From the NCBI GenBank assembly GCA_945910975.1, contig CAMDZY010000008.1, positions 1 to 19,571 on the forward strand: 19,571 bases of DNA, given 5' to 3'. The translations under genes were made by a program, and so were the position numbers. Below, one piece after another: positions 1-6,175 of the stretch. Below the pieces are notes generated by a model. That model was given only the letters and a program-made list of their open reading frames with translations. It had not been told where the DNA came from and made no database searches. The stretch comes from an uncultured Clostridia bacterium (GTDB lineage: Bacteria > Bacillota > Clostridia > Oscillospirales > Oscillospiraceae). Each line of letters opens with the position of its first letter. Position 1 is the first letter of the stretch.

Positions 1-14
1 AAACGGAATTTCAT
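1..14 (-). CDS. Start of a minus-strand gene cut by the left edge
   Basis: Only the first four codons (M-K-F-R) are inside the window, so no function can be given. The start is supported by an AAGGAG ribosome binding site (plus positions 25-30) 10 nt before the ATG. An in-frame GTG one codon earlier (15-17) lies 7 nt from that site and could be the real start. A well-formed promoter lies further upstream on the same strand. The gene is divergent from the kinase gene at 438. Confidence 0.5.
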
Positions 15-57
15 CACATTTTGGCTCCTTTTGTAAAATTTCAATGGGAATGAATAA

Positions 58-86
58 ATTTTATTCCTTTTTTCCTGCAATGTCAA
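58..86 (-). promoter_or_regulatory. Sigma-A-type promoter for the left-edge minus-strand gene
   Basis: On the minus strand TTGACA (81-86) and TAAAAT (58-63) are separated by exactly 17 nt. The -10 is embedded in an imperfect palindrome, GGAAT...ATTCC (47-67), which could be an operator. Confidence 0.7.
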
Positions 87-249
87 TACCGTTTTCAGAT
101 AATTTTTAATGCTTTAAAGGCGGAAATATGTACATTCTCTACAAATTTTTCTCTTTCGCGCCATTTTGCCGGCTGGTGCCGAAAAAATCTTTTCAAAAAA
201 CATCTATTTACTTGTCAAAACGATTTTGGCCGTTTTTTCCTGGCAAGCC
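87..249. other. Gene-free AT-rich divergent intergenic stretch
   Basis: This separates the two divergent promoters. I see no coding sequence with a ribosome binding site and no convincing RNA fold. A weak AAAACG...CGTTTT dyad sits near 217-237. Confidence 0.5.
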
Positions 250-278
250 TTGACTTTTCTGTTTTTGTGTATTAAAAT
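250..278 (+). promoter_or_regulatory. Sigma-A-type promoter for the cytidylate-kinase-like gene
   Basis: TTGACT (250-255) and TAAAAT (273-278) are separated by 17 nt. Transcription would start near 285, giving an untranslated leader of about 150 nt with short dyads (ATGAG/CTCAT and GGCGT/ACGCC). The leader matches no RNA class I recognise. Confidence 0.65.
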
Positions 279-437
279 ATAGAAAAGCGTGTGGCGATGA
301 GCGTAAATCCGACTCATTTTCATGCGCTGTTTTTACAATTGCACAAAATACGGTGTGGCATTTTTCGCCAAACCTTGCGGCGTTATGTGCATCCGTCCAT
401 ACGCCGGACGCTGTAAACAAGAATGGAGGTAAGCAGC

Positions 438-1022
438 ATGAAAAACAGAATCATTACCATCAGCCGTGAATTTGGCAGCGGCGGGCGAACCATTGGCAAA
501 GAAGTCGCCGAGCGGCTGGGAATTCCCTGCTATGATTCGGAATTGCTGGAGAAAATTGCAGAACAAAGCGGCTTTGCCAAGGAATTTGTCGCTGAGCAGG
601 GCGAATATGCCGCCGGAAAAAGCTGGTTTTCGCAAGCGCTTGCCGGCAGAGATTACCGCGGCCACTCCTATCAGGACGACTTGTGGCTGGTTCAGTGCCG
701 CGTCATCACGGAACTGGCGCAAAAAGGCCCCTGTGTCATCGTCGGTCGCTGCGCCGATTACATTCTCCGCAATAAGGCCAATTGCCTGCGCGTTTTCATT
801 CACGCCGACATGAAAAGCCGCGCAAAGCGCATTGTGGAATTATACGGCGACCGCAGCGACTCCCCGGAAAAGCGCCTGCAAGACAAGGACAAACGCCGCA
901 TGGCCTATTATCAGTTCTACACCGACATGAAATGGGGCGACGTCCGCAACTATCACATCGCCCTTAACAGTAGCAAGCTCGGAATTGAAAAGTGTGTCGA
1001 CATTTTAGCCGATCTCTACTAA
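438..1022 (+). CDS. Cytidylate kinase-like P-loop kinase
   Basis: The 194-residue protein belongs to the cytidylate-kinase-like family common in Clostridia. The family has the nucleoside monophosphate kinase fold, but the substrate is usually unproven. A P-loop-like stretch REFGSGGRTIGK covers residues 10-21. A later CVIVGRCADY strand matches the family core, and an arginine-rich lid region (KSRAKRIVE...DKDKRR) follows. An upstream in-frame ATG at 423 was rejected because it overlaps the GGAGGT ribosome binding site (425-430). That site lies 7 nt before the ATG at 438. The gene is monocistronic, with its own promoter (250-278) and a strong terminator directly after the stop. It could phosphorylate CMP or another small molecule; the family call is firm and the substrate is not. 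Confidence 0.85.
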   Translation: MKNRIITISREFGSGGRTIGKEVAERLGIPCYDSELLEKIAEQSGFAKEFVAEQGEYAAGKSWFSQALAGRDYRGHSYQDDLWLVQCRVITELAQKGPCVIVGRCADYILRNKANCLRVFIHADMKSRAKRIVELYGDRSDSPEKRLQDKDKRRMAYYQFYTDMKWGDVRNYHIALNSSKLGIEKCVDILADLY

Positions 1023-1026
1023 TTAC

Positions 1027-1060
1027 AATTGCCCCGACCGTCTGGCCGGGGCAATTTCAT
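1027..1060 (+). terminator. Intrinsic terminator after the kinase gene
   Basis: A 10-bp perfect stem AATTGCCCCG/CGGGGCAATT (1027-1056) closes a 10-nt loop. It begins 5 nt past the stop codon and ends in TTT. Confidence 0.8.
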
Positions 1061-1095
1061 AAAATCGGTTGTGCATAGTGGTAAAATCCTTTGTA

Positions 1096-1211
1096 ATGCG
1101 TACACGCCTACCGTCGCGGAGGGATGTTATCTCTATGCGCAACCTCTTTGTTGCCGCAGTGATTTGTTTTTCAATGAACATAAATAAAACTACAAGATGT
1201 TGTGTACGCAT
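1096..1211. repeat. 10-bp inverted repeat in the spo0A upstream region
   Basis: ATGCGTACAC (1096-1105) is the exact reverse complement of GTGTACGCAT (1202-1211), with about 96 nt between the arms. The 400-nt gap 1061-1460 has no convincing gene. It holds this repeat, a Spo0A box and a candidate promoter. The repeat could fold the intervening segment or be a split operator; no function is known to me. Confidence 0.35.
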
Positions 1212-1304
1212 GATTTTTCGACCCCAGCATTTTGTAAATATTCACTTCCAAAAGCCATGCTTTTTAAAGCAAAATTGTGGTTTTTTCCGTAATTTTGCAA
1301 AAAA

Positions 1305-1311
1305 TGTCGAA
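1305..1311 (+). promoter_or_regulatory. Spo0A box (TGTCGAA)
   Basis: This is an exact match to the 7-bp 0A-box consensus TGTCGAA, within AATGTCGAAAAA. It lies about 150 bp before spo0A and about 40 bp upstream of a candidate -35. Autoregulation by phosphorylated Spo0A is known in Bacillus; here it is inferred from position and sequence. Confidence 0.5.
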
Positions 1312-1350
1312 AAAGCGCGCAAAATAGTTTGACTTTTTCAGACAAAATTC

Positions 1351-1378
1351 TTGCAAATGTTAAATGAATATGTTAAAT
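1351..1378 (+). promoter_or_regulatory. Candidate promoter of spo0A
   Basis: TTGCAA (1351-1356) and TTAAAT (1373-1378) are 16 nt apart, giving an ~80-nt leader. An upstream TTGACT at 1329 has no partner -10 at usual spacing. I could not identify a clear sigma-H promoter. Confidence 0.4.
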
Positions 1379-1460
1379 TATATACACAACAGCGATCGGT
1401 CTGTGTAAATCACGGCCAAAGTTTTCGCTGGTTCCCGGATGGGGATGGGAGGAGAAAATC

Positions 1461-2249
1461 ATGAAAAGGCGAATCAATGTTCTGGTTGCCGATGGCAATG
1501 AAAACTTTTGCGAACAATTAAAAGATATATTAAAAAAGACAGACGAATATGCACTTGCCGGCATCGCAGCGGATGGCCTGGAGGCAAAGAAATTGCTGCA
1601 ACAAACGCATCCGGATATCCTGATTTTGGACTTGACCTTGTCCAAGCTGGACGGAATTGCACTTTTAAAGTTTGCTTCCACAATGAGCAAGCGGCCGATT
1701 ACCATTGTTATGTCCAACTATGTGACAGACTACGTAGCAGCTATGACCGCAAATCTCGGCGCCCAGTACTTTATGCTGAAGCCCTGTGACTGCAATGCGC
1801 TGGTAGACAGAATTCGCGAGATTCGCGACAGTCTGCAACAGCCCGAGCAGAACGCCGTTTGCAATCAGCCAAAAGACAAGGTCAACACGGAGGAAATGGT
1901 TACCAAGATCCTTCACGATATCGGCGTAGCTGCGCGCCTCAAGGGTTACCAGTACCTGCGCAAAGCCATCATGGCAGCTGTAGATGACCCGGACGTTCTC
2001 AATGCCATTACCAAGGTGCTTTATCCGCAGGTAGCGGATGCCTTTTCCACCACGCCGTCCCGTGTGGAGCGCGCAATTCGTAAAGCGATTGAGCTTGCAT
2101 GGAATACCGGCAACGCAAAAACCCTGCAGCATTTCTTTGGCTACAGTGTGTCAGGCGCCAAGGGCAAACCCACCAATTCCGAGTTTATCGCTCTCATTGC
2201 AGACAAAGTGCAACTTCAATTGAAAAGTGCAAATGCTACAACTATGTGA
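1461..2249 (+). CDS. spo0A: Sporulation master response regulator Spo0A
   Basis: The 262-residue length matches the family. Residues 1-120 form a receiver domain, with phospho-acceptor Asp57 (LILD), Ser85 at the conserved Thr/Ser position and Lys107 (MLKP). Residues ~145-255 form the Spo0A DNA-binding domain, with the hallmark stretches ITKVLYP, SRVERAIRKAIELAW and KPTNSEFIA. When phosphorylated, Spo0A binds 0A boxes and switches on early sporulation genes. The receiver is unusual: the acidic pair that holds Mg2+ is Asp11-Gly12 rather than two acidic residues, and the usual Met-Pro after the phospho-site is Leu-Ser (DLTLSKLDG). The start follows a GGGAGGAG ribosome binding site (1447-1454). 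A TGTCGAA box upstream suggests autoregulation. Identity is certain from the C-terminal domain. Confidence 0.97.
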   Translation: MKRRINVLVADGNENFCEQLKDILKKTDEYALAGIAADGLEAKKLLQQTHPDILILDLTLSKLDGIALLKFASTMSKRPITIVMSNYVTDYVAAMTANLGAQYFMLKPCDCNALVDRIREIRDSLQQPEQNAVCNQPKDKVNTEEMVTKILHDIGVAARLKGYQYLRKAIMAAVDDPDVLNAITKVLYPQVADAFSTTPSRVERAIRKAIELAWNTGNAKTLQHFFGYSVSGAKGKPTNSEFIALIADKVQLQLKSANATTM

Positions 2250-2311
2250 GTGAACAAGACGGCGCTTTCTTAAAACACCTGTACATATGTTTCGCCGCCG
2301 ACGAGGAAAAT

Positions 2312-2340
2312 TTGCTATGCACAAATTGCGTGAGTATAAA
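2312..2340 (+). promoter_or_regulatory. Candidate promoter of the CBS-domain gene
   Basis: TTGCTA (2312-2317) and TATAAA (2335-2340) are 17 nt apart, about 60 nt before the start codon. No terminator was seen between spo0A and this gene, so read-through is also possible. Confidence 0.45.
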
Positions 2341-2402
2341 GGCGCTCAAAAAAGGCAATGCTCTCTATGCAAGATGATTGTATCAGTGCAAGGAGGAATA
2401 CG

Positions 2403-2831
2403 ATGCTGGTTAGGGACATTATGACGGATAAGGTGATTACAGTTTCACAGGAAGAAACGGCGGCCTTGGCGGCGCGGTTGCTTTCGCGGCACAATATTGG
2501 CGCGTTGCCGGTTTGTAATGCGGAGGGCAAGCTGCGTGGGATGGTCACAGATCGGGATATTGTGTTGCGGTGCGTGGCAGCGGATGAGAATCCAAATACG
2601 ACAAAGATTTCGGATATTATGTCGCGGCGTGTGATTTCCGTCAAGCCGGAGGACACTGCAAAAACTGCAACTGATCTGATGGCAAAGGAACAAATCCGCC
2701 GTCTGCCGGTAGAATCCGGTGGGAGAGTGGTTGGGATGGTATCGCTTGGCGACATGGCAGCAATTCCAAACTACAACATGGAGGCAAGTGCCGCGTTGAC
2801 AGAAATATCCTTGAACGTGAAGCGCAAATAA
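2403..2831 (+). CDS. Tandem CBS-domain protein
   Basis: The 142-residue protein consists almost entirely of two CBS motifs. The first covers residues ~1-58 (VRDIMTDKVITVS... GMVTDRDIVLR) and the second ~68-125 (ISDIMSRRVISVKPEDT... GMVSLGDMA). CBS pairs usually bind adenine nucleotides or related ligands and act as energy or ligand sensors. Stand-alone versions such as B. subtilis YhcV have no firmly known partner. The start is the ATG 6 nt after AGGAGG (2391-2396); an earlier in-frame ATG at 2358 lacks such a site. The protein is probably cytoplasmic and soluble. Its place just after spo0A hints at stationary-phase expression, but that is only positional inference. Confidence 0.9.
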   Translation: MLVRDIMTDKVITVSQEETAALAARLLSRHNIGALPVCNAEGKLRGMVTDRDIVLRCVAADENPNTTKISDIMSRRVISVKPEDTAKTATDLMAKEQIRRLPVESGGRVVGMVSLGDMAAIPNYNMEASAALTEISLNVKRK

Positions 2832-2863
2832 GCAGGTGCAAATAATTTGCCGAAAACTTTTTC

Positions 2864-2892
2864 TTGACTTTCAAGGAAAGATTTGCTATATT
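2864..2892 (+). promoter_or_regulatory. Promoter of the manganese-riboswitch transcript
   Basis: TTGACT (2864-2869), a 17-nt spacer and TATATT (2887-2892), preceded by an extended -10 TGC. Predicted transcription start is near 2899, exactly where the riboswitch P1 helix begins. Confidence 0.8.
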
Positions 2893-2899
2893 GGACAAC

Positions 2900-3104
2900 G
2901 TTAAAAGGGAGTAGTTATCATGCATGGTCAACAATCGCCCGACTGTGTCGGTGGTCATGCACCTACTTTTTAGGAATCACTGCTTTTGCAGGGATTGCGT
3001 ACGAATGTTTTCGCAGCATTTCATGCTTGATTGCGAAAACGCACAGCGTGGGATTCGCTGTGCTGCTGATTTTGGCGGTTCGTATTAGGAACGAGACTTT
3101 TAGC
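2900..3104 (+). promoter_or_regulatory. yybP-ykoY (manganese) riboswitch
   Basis: The hallmark GGGAGTAG (2907-2914) lies on the 5' side and GAGACTTTT (3093-3101) on the 3' side. They are joined by an 8-bp P1 helix, GTTAAAAG (2900-2907) with CTTTTAGC (3097-3104). Internal hairpins include TGCATG/CATGCA enclosing CCGAC/GTCGG, CTGC/GCAG, and a long-range TACGAA/TTCGTA helix. In this class Mn2+ binds at the docked L1/L3 loops and stabilises P1. Here the 3' P1 strand is also part of the terminator 5' arm, so ligand binding should prevent termination: a transcriptional ON switch for the downstream transporter. The domain is longer than the minimal class because of extra hairpins. Confidence 0.83.
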
Positions 3105-3134
3105 ACATTTATGTGCTGGAAGTCTTATTTTTTT
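3094..3134 (+). terminator. Riboswitch expression-platform terminator
   Basis: A 14-bp hairpin pairs AGACTTTTAGCACA (3094-3107) with TGTGCTGGAAGTCT (3112-3125), including two G-U pairs, and is followed by TATTTTTTT. Its 5' arm reuses the 3' strand of riboswitch P1 (3097-3104), so the two structures exclude each other. Confidence 0.87.
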
Positions 3135-3150
3135 GAAAGGAATGGAGATT

Positions 3151-4152
3151 ATGACAACGGATTTTGTGCTGGGCTTGTTTCATGAGGGAGCTGCGCAGAC
3201 AGTGGCGGCAATTGTGCTGTTTTTGATTGGCCTTGTGCTGATTGTTAAGGGCGGCGACGTGTTTGTCAATTCCGCAACATGGATGGCGGAGGCTTCCGGG
3301 ATTCCAAAGTTCATAGTGGGCGCGACCATCGTGTCGGTGGCAACGACGCTGCCGGAACTGATTGTGTCCTGCATCGCGGCGTCAAAAGGGGCGGGGTACA
3401 CCTCCATGGCGATCGGCAATGCAATTGGCTCGGTCACGGTCAACACCGGTATGATCATGGGCATTTCGCTGCTGTTTGCACCGATGGTGATTCGACGCAG
3501 AGAGATTGGCGTCAAGGGCGTTTTGATGGTCTTTAGTGTACTGGCGCTGACGCTGCTGTGCTGGGACGGCAATTTGACACTGATGCAGGCAATTTTGATG
3601 CTGCTTTTATTTGTGGCGTTTATTGTGGAGAATGTTTACGGTGCCTCACAGAACAAGGAGATCACACAGCGCGAGCCAATTGTAAAGAGCACACTGTGGA
3701 AAAATATTCTTCTGTTTGTCGTTGGTGCGGCTGCACTGGCGTATGGCTCCACGCTGTTGGTGGACAACGGGGAATTTCTTGCCCACGCGGTCGGCGTAGA
3801 TGATCGGATCATTGCTATCACGCTGGTTGCAATCGGTACATCCTTGCCGGAGCTGGTAACGGCGGTGACTGCGATTGTGAAAAAGCAAGGTACGATGTCT
3901 GTGGGCAACATCCTGGGTGCAAATATCATCGATATCACAGTGATTTTGCCGGTGTGCGCGCTGATTTCCGGCGGCACGATTCGCGCCGAGAACCTCGACA
4001 GTGTTCGCATCGATATGCCGATTTGCTTGCTGGAAACTGCAATTGCGGTCATTCCCACGCTGATTTTCAAAAAGTTCAGCCGTTGGCAGGGCGCGGTGAT
4101 GGTGCTGGTGTATCTTGCCTATATTGCCTATTCTATTGTGGTTCTTGCATAA
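3151..4152 (+). CDS. CaCA-family cation exchanger (Ca2+/Na+ antiporter-like), probable Mn2+-responsive exporter
   Basis: The 333-residue membrane protein has about ten hydrophobic segments and the two alpha-repeats of the Ca2+/cation antiporter family. Repeat 1 has GATIVSVATTLPE (57-69) followed by GNAIGSVTVN (89-98). Repeat 2 has AIGTSLPE (227-234) followed by GNILGANIID (252-261). The ion-binding Glu69, Asn98, Glu234 and Asp261 are kept. The usual GSNIFN signatures are altered in both repeats, which may change ion choice. The family exchanges Na+ or H+ for Ca2+ at the cytoplasmic membrane. Control by a manganese riboswitch suggests that Mn2+, alone or with Ca2+, is a real substrate. The start was taken at the ATG preceded by AAAGGA (3136-3141); ATG 3142 and TTG 3133 are in-frame alternatives that overlap that site. 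Confidence 0.88.
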   Translation: MTTDFVLGLFHEGAAQTVAAIVLFLIGLVLIVKGGDVFVNSATWMAEASGIPKFIVGATIVSVATTLPELIVSCIAASKGAGYTSMAIGNAIGSVTVNTGMIMGISLLFAPMVIRRREIGVKGVLMVFSVLALTLLCWDGNLTLMQAILMLLLFVAFIVENVYGASQNKEITQREPIVKSTLWKNILLFVVGAAALAYGSTLLVDNGEFLAHAVGVDDRIIAITLVAIGTSLPELVTAVTAIVKKQGTMSVGNILGANIIDITVILPVCALISGGTIRAENLDSVRIDMPICLLETAIAVIPTLIFKKFSRWQGAVMVLVYLAYIAYSIVVLA

Positions 4153-4190
4153 ATCAAGGGGCTGCTAAAAAACTCCGTTTTTTAACAGGA

Positions 4191-4208
4191 TTCTTCCGCG
4201 CGGAAGAA
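4191..4208. repeat. Perfect palindrome after the exchanger gene
   Basis: TTCTTCCG/CGGAAGAA forms an 18-bp palindrome with a CG centre. It has no T-run on either side, so by itself it is a poor terminator. It may protect the 3' end of the exchanger transcript. Confidence 0.4.
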
Positions 4209-4230
4209 CGTTGCCGGACTTAAACATCTA

Positions 4231-4263
4231 AAGCGGCGCTGTGCGTTTTGCACAGCGCCGCTT
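4231..4263. terminator. Bidirectional terminator between convergent genes
   Basis: A 14-bp perfect GC-rich stem, AAGCGGCGCTGTGC/GCACAGCGCCGCTT, closes a 5-nt loop between the convergent exchanger and TSCPD genes. T-tracts are weak on both sides (TTTAGATGTTT on the minus strand). Confidence 0.7.
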
Positions 4264-4266
4264 GGA

Positions 4267-4518
4267 TTATTGTTCGCTTTTTGCCAGTTCCAATGCTTTG
4301 GCCAGCTGGTCGGGACAGGAGGTGGGGCGCATTCCGCAGCGGATGCCTTTCATACGGGAAATTGCCTCGTCTACGTCCATACCTTCAATCAGACGAGCCA
4401 CACCCTGTGTGTTTCCGCTGCAGCCGCCAATGAATTGTACGTTGTGAACCTTTCCGTCCACAATTTCCAGCAAAATCTGGCTGGAACAAGTACCTTTGGT
4501 ACGATATTGATAGGTCAT
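4267..4518 (-). CDS. TSCPD domain protein (TIGR03905 family)
   Basis: The 83-residue protein carries the TSCPD motif near its C-terminus (PTSCPDQLA), with cysteines in the N-terminal GTCSSQI, in GGCSGNT and in GIRCG. The four conserved Cys suggest metal or cofactor binding. Similar domains occur at the end of some ribonucleotide reductases and as small stand-alone proteins in Clostridia; no function is established for the latter. The start follows AGGAG with a 10-nt gap. It lies 56 bp downstream of the YbaK-type gene on the same strand, probably in one transcript. Confidence 0.85.
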   Translation of the reverse strand: MTYQYRTKGTCSSQILLEIVDGKVHNVQFIGGCSGNTQGVARLIEGMDVDEAISRMKGIRCGMRPTSCPDQLAKALELAKSEQ

Positions 4519-4574
4519 TGGGAATCGACTCCTTTTTCTTATTGGGGCTATTATACAACTGATCTTCTAATTTT

Positions 4575-5042
4575 TCAAGTGATATCGACAAATAAACTTT
4601 GGCAATATCCGGCCAGATCCTGCGGAGCGAGGATGATCTGCTGGCCGCGCAGACCGGCGGAAACGGCAATTTCCTCATACAGGGTTGCGGTTTCGTCCAA
4701 AAATGTGGGGTACTTTTTCTTCATACCGATCGGGCTGCAGCCGCCGCGAATGTAACCGGTCAGCGCAAGCAGCTCTTTTACATGAACCATCTCAATTTTT
4801 TTGCAGCCGACAATTTTCGCCGCTTTTTTCAAATTCAACTCACAGCAGACCGGAATACAAAATACTGCAATTTCTCCCTTGTCACAGCGGGTAACCAGTG
4901 TTTTGAACACCTGCTCCGGCGGCATACCAATAGCCTGTGCGGCGTGTACACCGCTCAAATCGTTTTCGTCATACGCATATTGCGCAGTGCGGAAGGAAAT
5001 TTTTGCCTGCGTGAGCAATCGCATTGCGTTTGTTGTTGTCAT
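4575..5042 (-). CDS. ybaK: Cys-tRNA(Pro)/Cys-tRNA(Cys) deacylase, YbaK/EbsC family
   Basis: The 155-residue protein is full length for the YbaK family of trans-editing enzymes. These hydrolyse Cys that prolyl-tRNA synthetase wrongly loads onto tRNA(Pro). Family features are the FKTLVTRCDKGEI segment with its conserved Lys, the CCELNLKKAAKIVGCKKIEM stretch, the GYIRGGCSPIGMKK glycine-rich loop, and the C-terminal GLRGQQIILAPQDL strand. It acts in the cytoplasm. It is the first gene of a two-gene minus-strand unit with the TSCPD gene. The ribosome binding site is weak (GGTGA), but the promoter directly upstream is good. The nearby thrS makes tRNA quality control a local theme, though the two genes are not co-transcribed. 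Confidence 0.92.
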   Translation of the reverse strand: MTTTNAMRLLTQAKISFRTAQYAYDENDLSGVHAAQAIGMPPEQVFKTLVTRCDKGEIAVFCIPVCCELNLKKAAKIVGCKKIEMVHVKELLALTGYIRGGCSPIGMKKKYPTFLDETATLYEEIAVSAGLRGQQIILAPQDLAGYCQSLFVDIT

Positions 5043-5059
5043 AAAGCATCACCGAAGAA

Positions 5060-5087
5060 AGTATAGCATTTTTTGCGATTATTTCAA
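5060..5087 (-). promoter_or_regulatory. Promoter of the ybaK-TSCPD unit
   Basis: On the minus strand TTGAAA (5082-5087) and TATACT (5060-5065) are 16 nt apart, with TGC directly before the -10. This gives a short leader to the ATG at 5042. Confidence 0.7.
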
Positions 5088-5105
5088 GCCTGTGCAAATA
5101 GATTT

Positions 5106-5133
5106 TTGTAAATGGGACAGAATAATTTATAAA
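5106..5133 (+). promoter_or_regulatory. Candidate promoter of the TepA-like gene
   Basis: TTGTAA (5106-5111) and TATAAA (5128-5133) are 16 nt apart. The -10 is only about 15 nt before the start codon, so the leader would be very short. Confidence 0.35.
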
Positions 5134-5147
5134 AAGGGGGATGTACT

Positions 5148-5864
5148 ATGTCAGAAAAGGCGGAACAGACGCAACAAGAGCGCGAGCAGCTCATTGAGCT
5201 GGGAACGGCGCTGACCAAATCGGAAAAGGGCAGCATTTACACGCTTGCCATTATCGGACAGATCGAGGGACATCAGGTGCAGCCGGAAACGGTGAAAACA
5301 ACGAAATACGAGCACGTTTTGCCGCTGCTTGCCAATATTGAGGAGAGCGACGAGATTGACGGCCTGCTGCTTTTGCTCAATACTGTCGGCGGCGATATTG
5401 AGGCGGGGCTTGCGATTGCCGAACAGATTGCAGGAATGCGCAAGCCGACCGTTTCACTGGTATTGGGCGGCGGACATTCCATCGGTGTGCCGCTGGCTGT
5501 GGCGTCGAAACGCTCAATGATCGCGCCGACGGCGTCCATGATGATCCACCCGGTGCGCATCAACGGCATGGTGGTCAATGCGCAGGCATCCTTTCGCTAT
5601 ATGAATCGAATCCAGGAACAGATCGTGGAATTTGTGACCAAAAATTCAAGAATCAGCCGCGAGGACTTTTTGCACTACATGATGGCAACGGATGACATTG
5701 CAACGGATGTTGGCACTGTGGTTTACGGCAAGGAGGCTGTGAAATGCGGCCTGATCGATCGGATTGGCGGGTTGAGCGATGCTTTGGAAACCTTGCACAG
5801 AATGATCAATACGGAACGGCGCCGAGCGGAGAAGAAAAAACAAAACAACGAAAAAAATGTTTGA
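5148..5864 (+). CDS. tepA: ClpP/TepA-like serine protease
   Basis: The 238-residue protein has the crotonase/ClpP fold of the TepA (YmfB, translocation-enhancing protein) family. The probable nucleophile is Ser111 in GGGHSIGVP, with His134 in MMIHPVR, preceded by the oxyanion-side glycines NTVGGDIEAG (78-87). It has no signal peptide or membrane segment, and a highly charged lysine-rich tail follows residue ~220. B. subtilis TepA is a cytoplasmic protease linked to protein secretion and signal-peptide degradation, and it is needed in sporulation contexts. The same role is inferred here. AAGGGGG lies 7 nt before the ATG. The stop codon overlaps the -35 of the thrS T-box promoter, so the two units are closely packed but separately initiated. 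Confidence 0.87.
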   Translation: MSEKAEQTQQEREQLIELGTALTKSEKGSIYTLAIIGQIEGHQVQPETVKTTKYEHVLPLLANIEESDEIDGLLLLLNTVGGDIEAGLAIAEQIAGMRKPTVSLVLGGGHSIGVPLAVASKRSMIAPTASMMIHPVRINGMVVNAQASFRYMNRIQEQIVEFVTKNSRISREDFLHYMMATDDIATDVGTVVYGKEAVKCGLIDRIGGLSDALETLHRMINTERRRAEKKKQNNEKNV

Positions 5865-5889
5865 CAGCAGCGAAAAAAAGTGCTATATT
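5861..5889 (+). promoter_or_regulatory. Promoter of the thrS T-box transcript
   Basis: TTGACA (5861-5866), a 17-nt spacer and TATATT (5884-5889) with an extended TGC before the -10. The -35 overlaps the stop codon of the preceding gene. The -10 region TGCTATATTGG is identical to that of the manganese-riboswitch promoter. Confidence 0.83.
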
Positions 5890-5895
5890 GGCATT

Positions 5896-6148
5896 GATAA
5901 AGGCAATGACGAAGACGAAATCGCGGATCCACCTCCCAGAGAGGGTGTTGTATGCTGCAAGACACCTGTGCGTGCCTGCGATTTTTACCACTTCCGAGCC
6001 GCTTCGCTGAACCATCTGTGCTAGGCAGAGCCGGGAACGCCCGTTACAGCAAAAACGAGAGGCGGCAGAATGCCGCAAACAGGGTGGAACCGTGGAATAC
6101 GATGATAGTATCTCACCCCTGATTTCAAATCAGGGGTGGGATTTTTTT
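5896..6148 (+). promoter_or_regulatory. T-box leader of thrS (Thr specifier)
   Basis: The conserved T-box AGGGTGGAACCGTGG lies at 6081-6095, with the tRNA-acceptor-binding bulge TGGAACC at 6085-6091. Stem I contains the AGAGAGGG segment and an apical TATGCTGCAAGA loop. A likely specifier ACC (Thr codon, 5987-5989) is followed by the usual A. Uncharged tRNA(Thr) should pair with the specifier and the bulge, stabilise the antiterminator and allow transcription of thrS. A canonical terminator follows immediately. Confidence 0.9.
6111..6148 (+). terminator. T-box attenuator terminator
   Basis: A stem of about 15 bp (6111-6125 with 6127-6141) has a perfect core CACCCCTGATTT/AAATCAGGGGTG and is followed by seven T. 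It competes with the T-box antiterminator. Confidence 0.9.
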
Positions 6149-6175
6149 CTTGCCCCGAAAAATGGAGGTATTTTT

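Noticed and set aside
1136..1332. Possible small protein of about 65 codons before spo0A
   Set aside because: It has an atypical composition and runs into the Spo0A box. The nearby GGAGGG lies 11 nt away and nothing in the protein looks conserved.
2883..3185. 100-codon open frame upstream of the exchanger
   Set aside because: It lies within the riboswitch and its terminator, which explain this sequence better.
6092..6175. N-terminal extension of ThrRS by 28 residues
   Set aside because: This sequence is the T-box and terminator RNA. The start at 6176 has the strong ribosome binding site.
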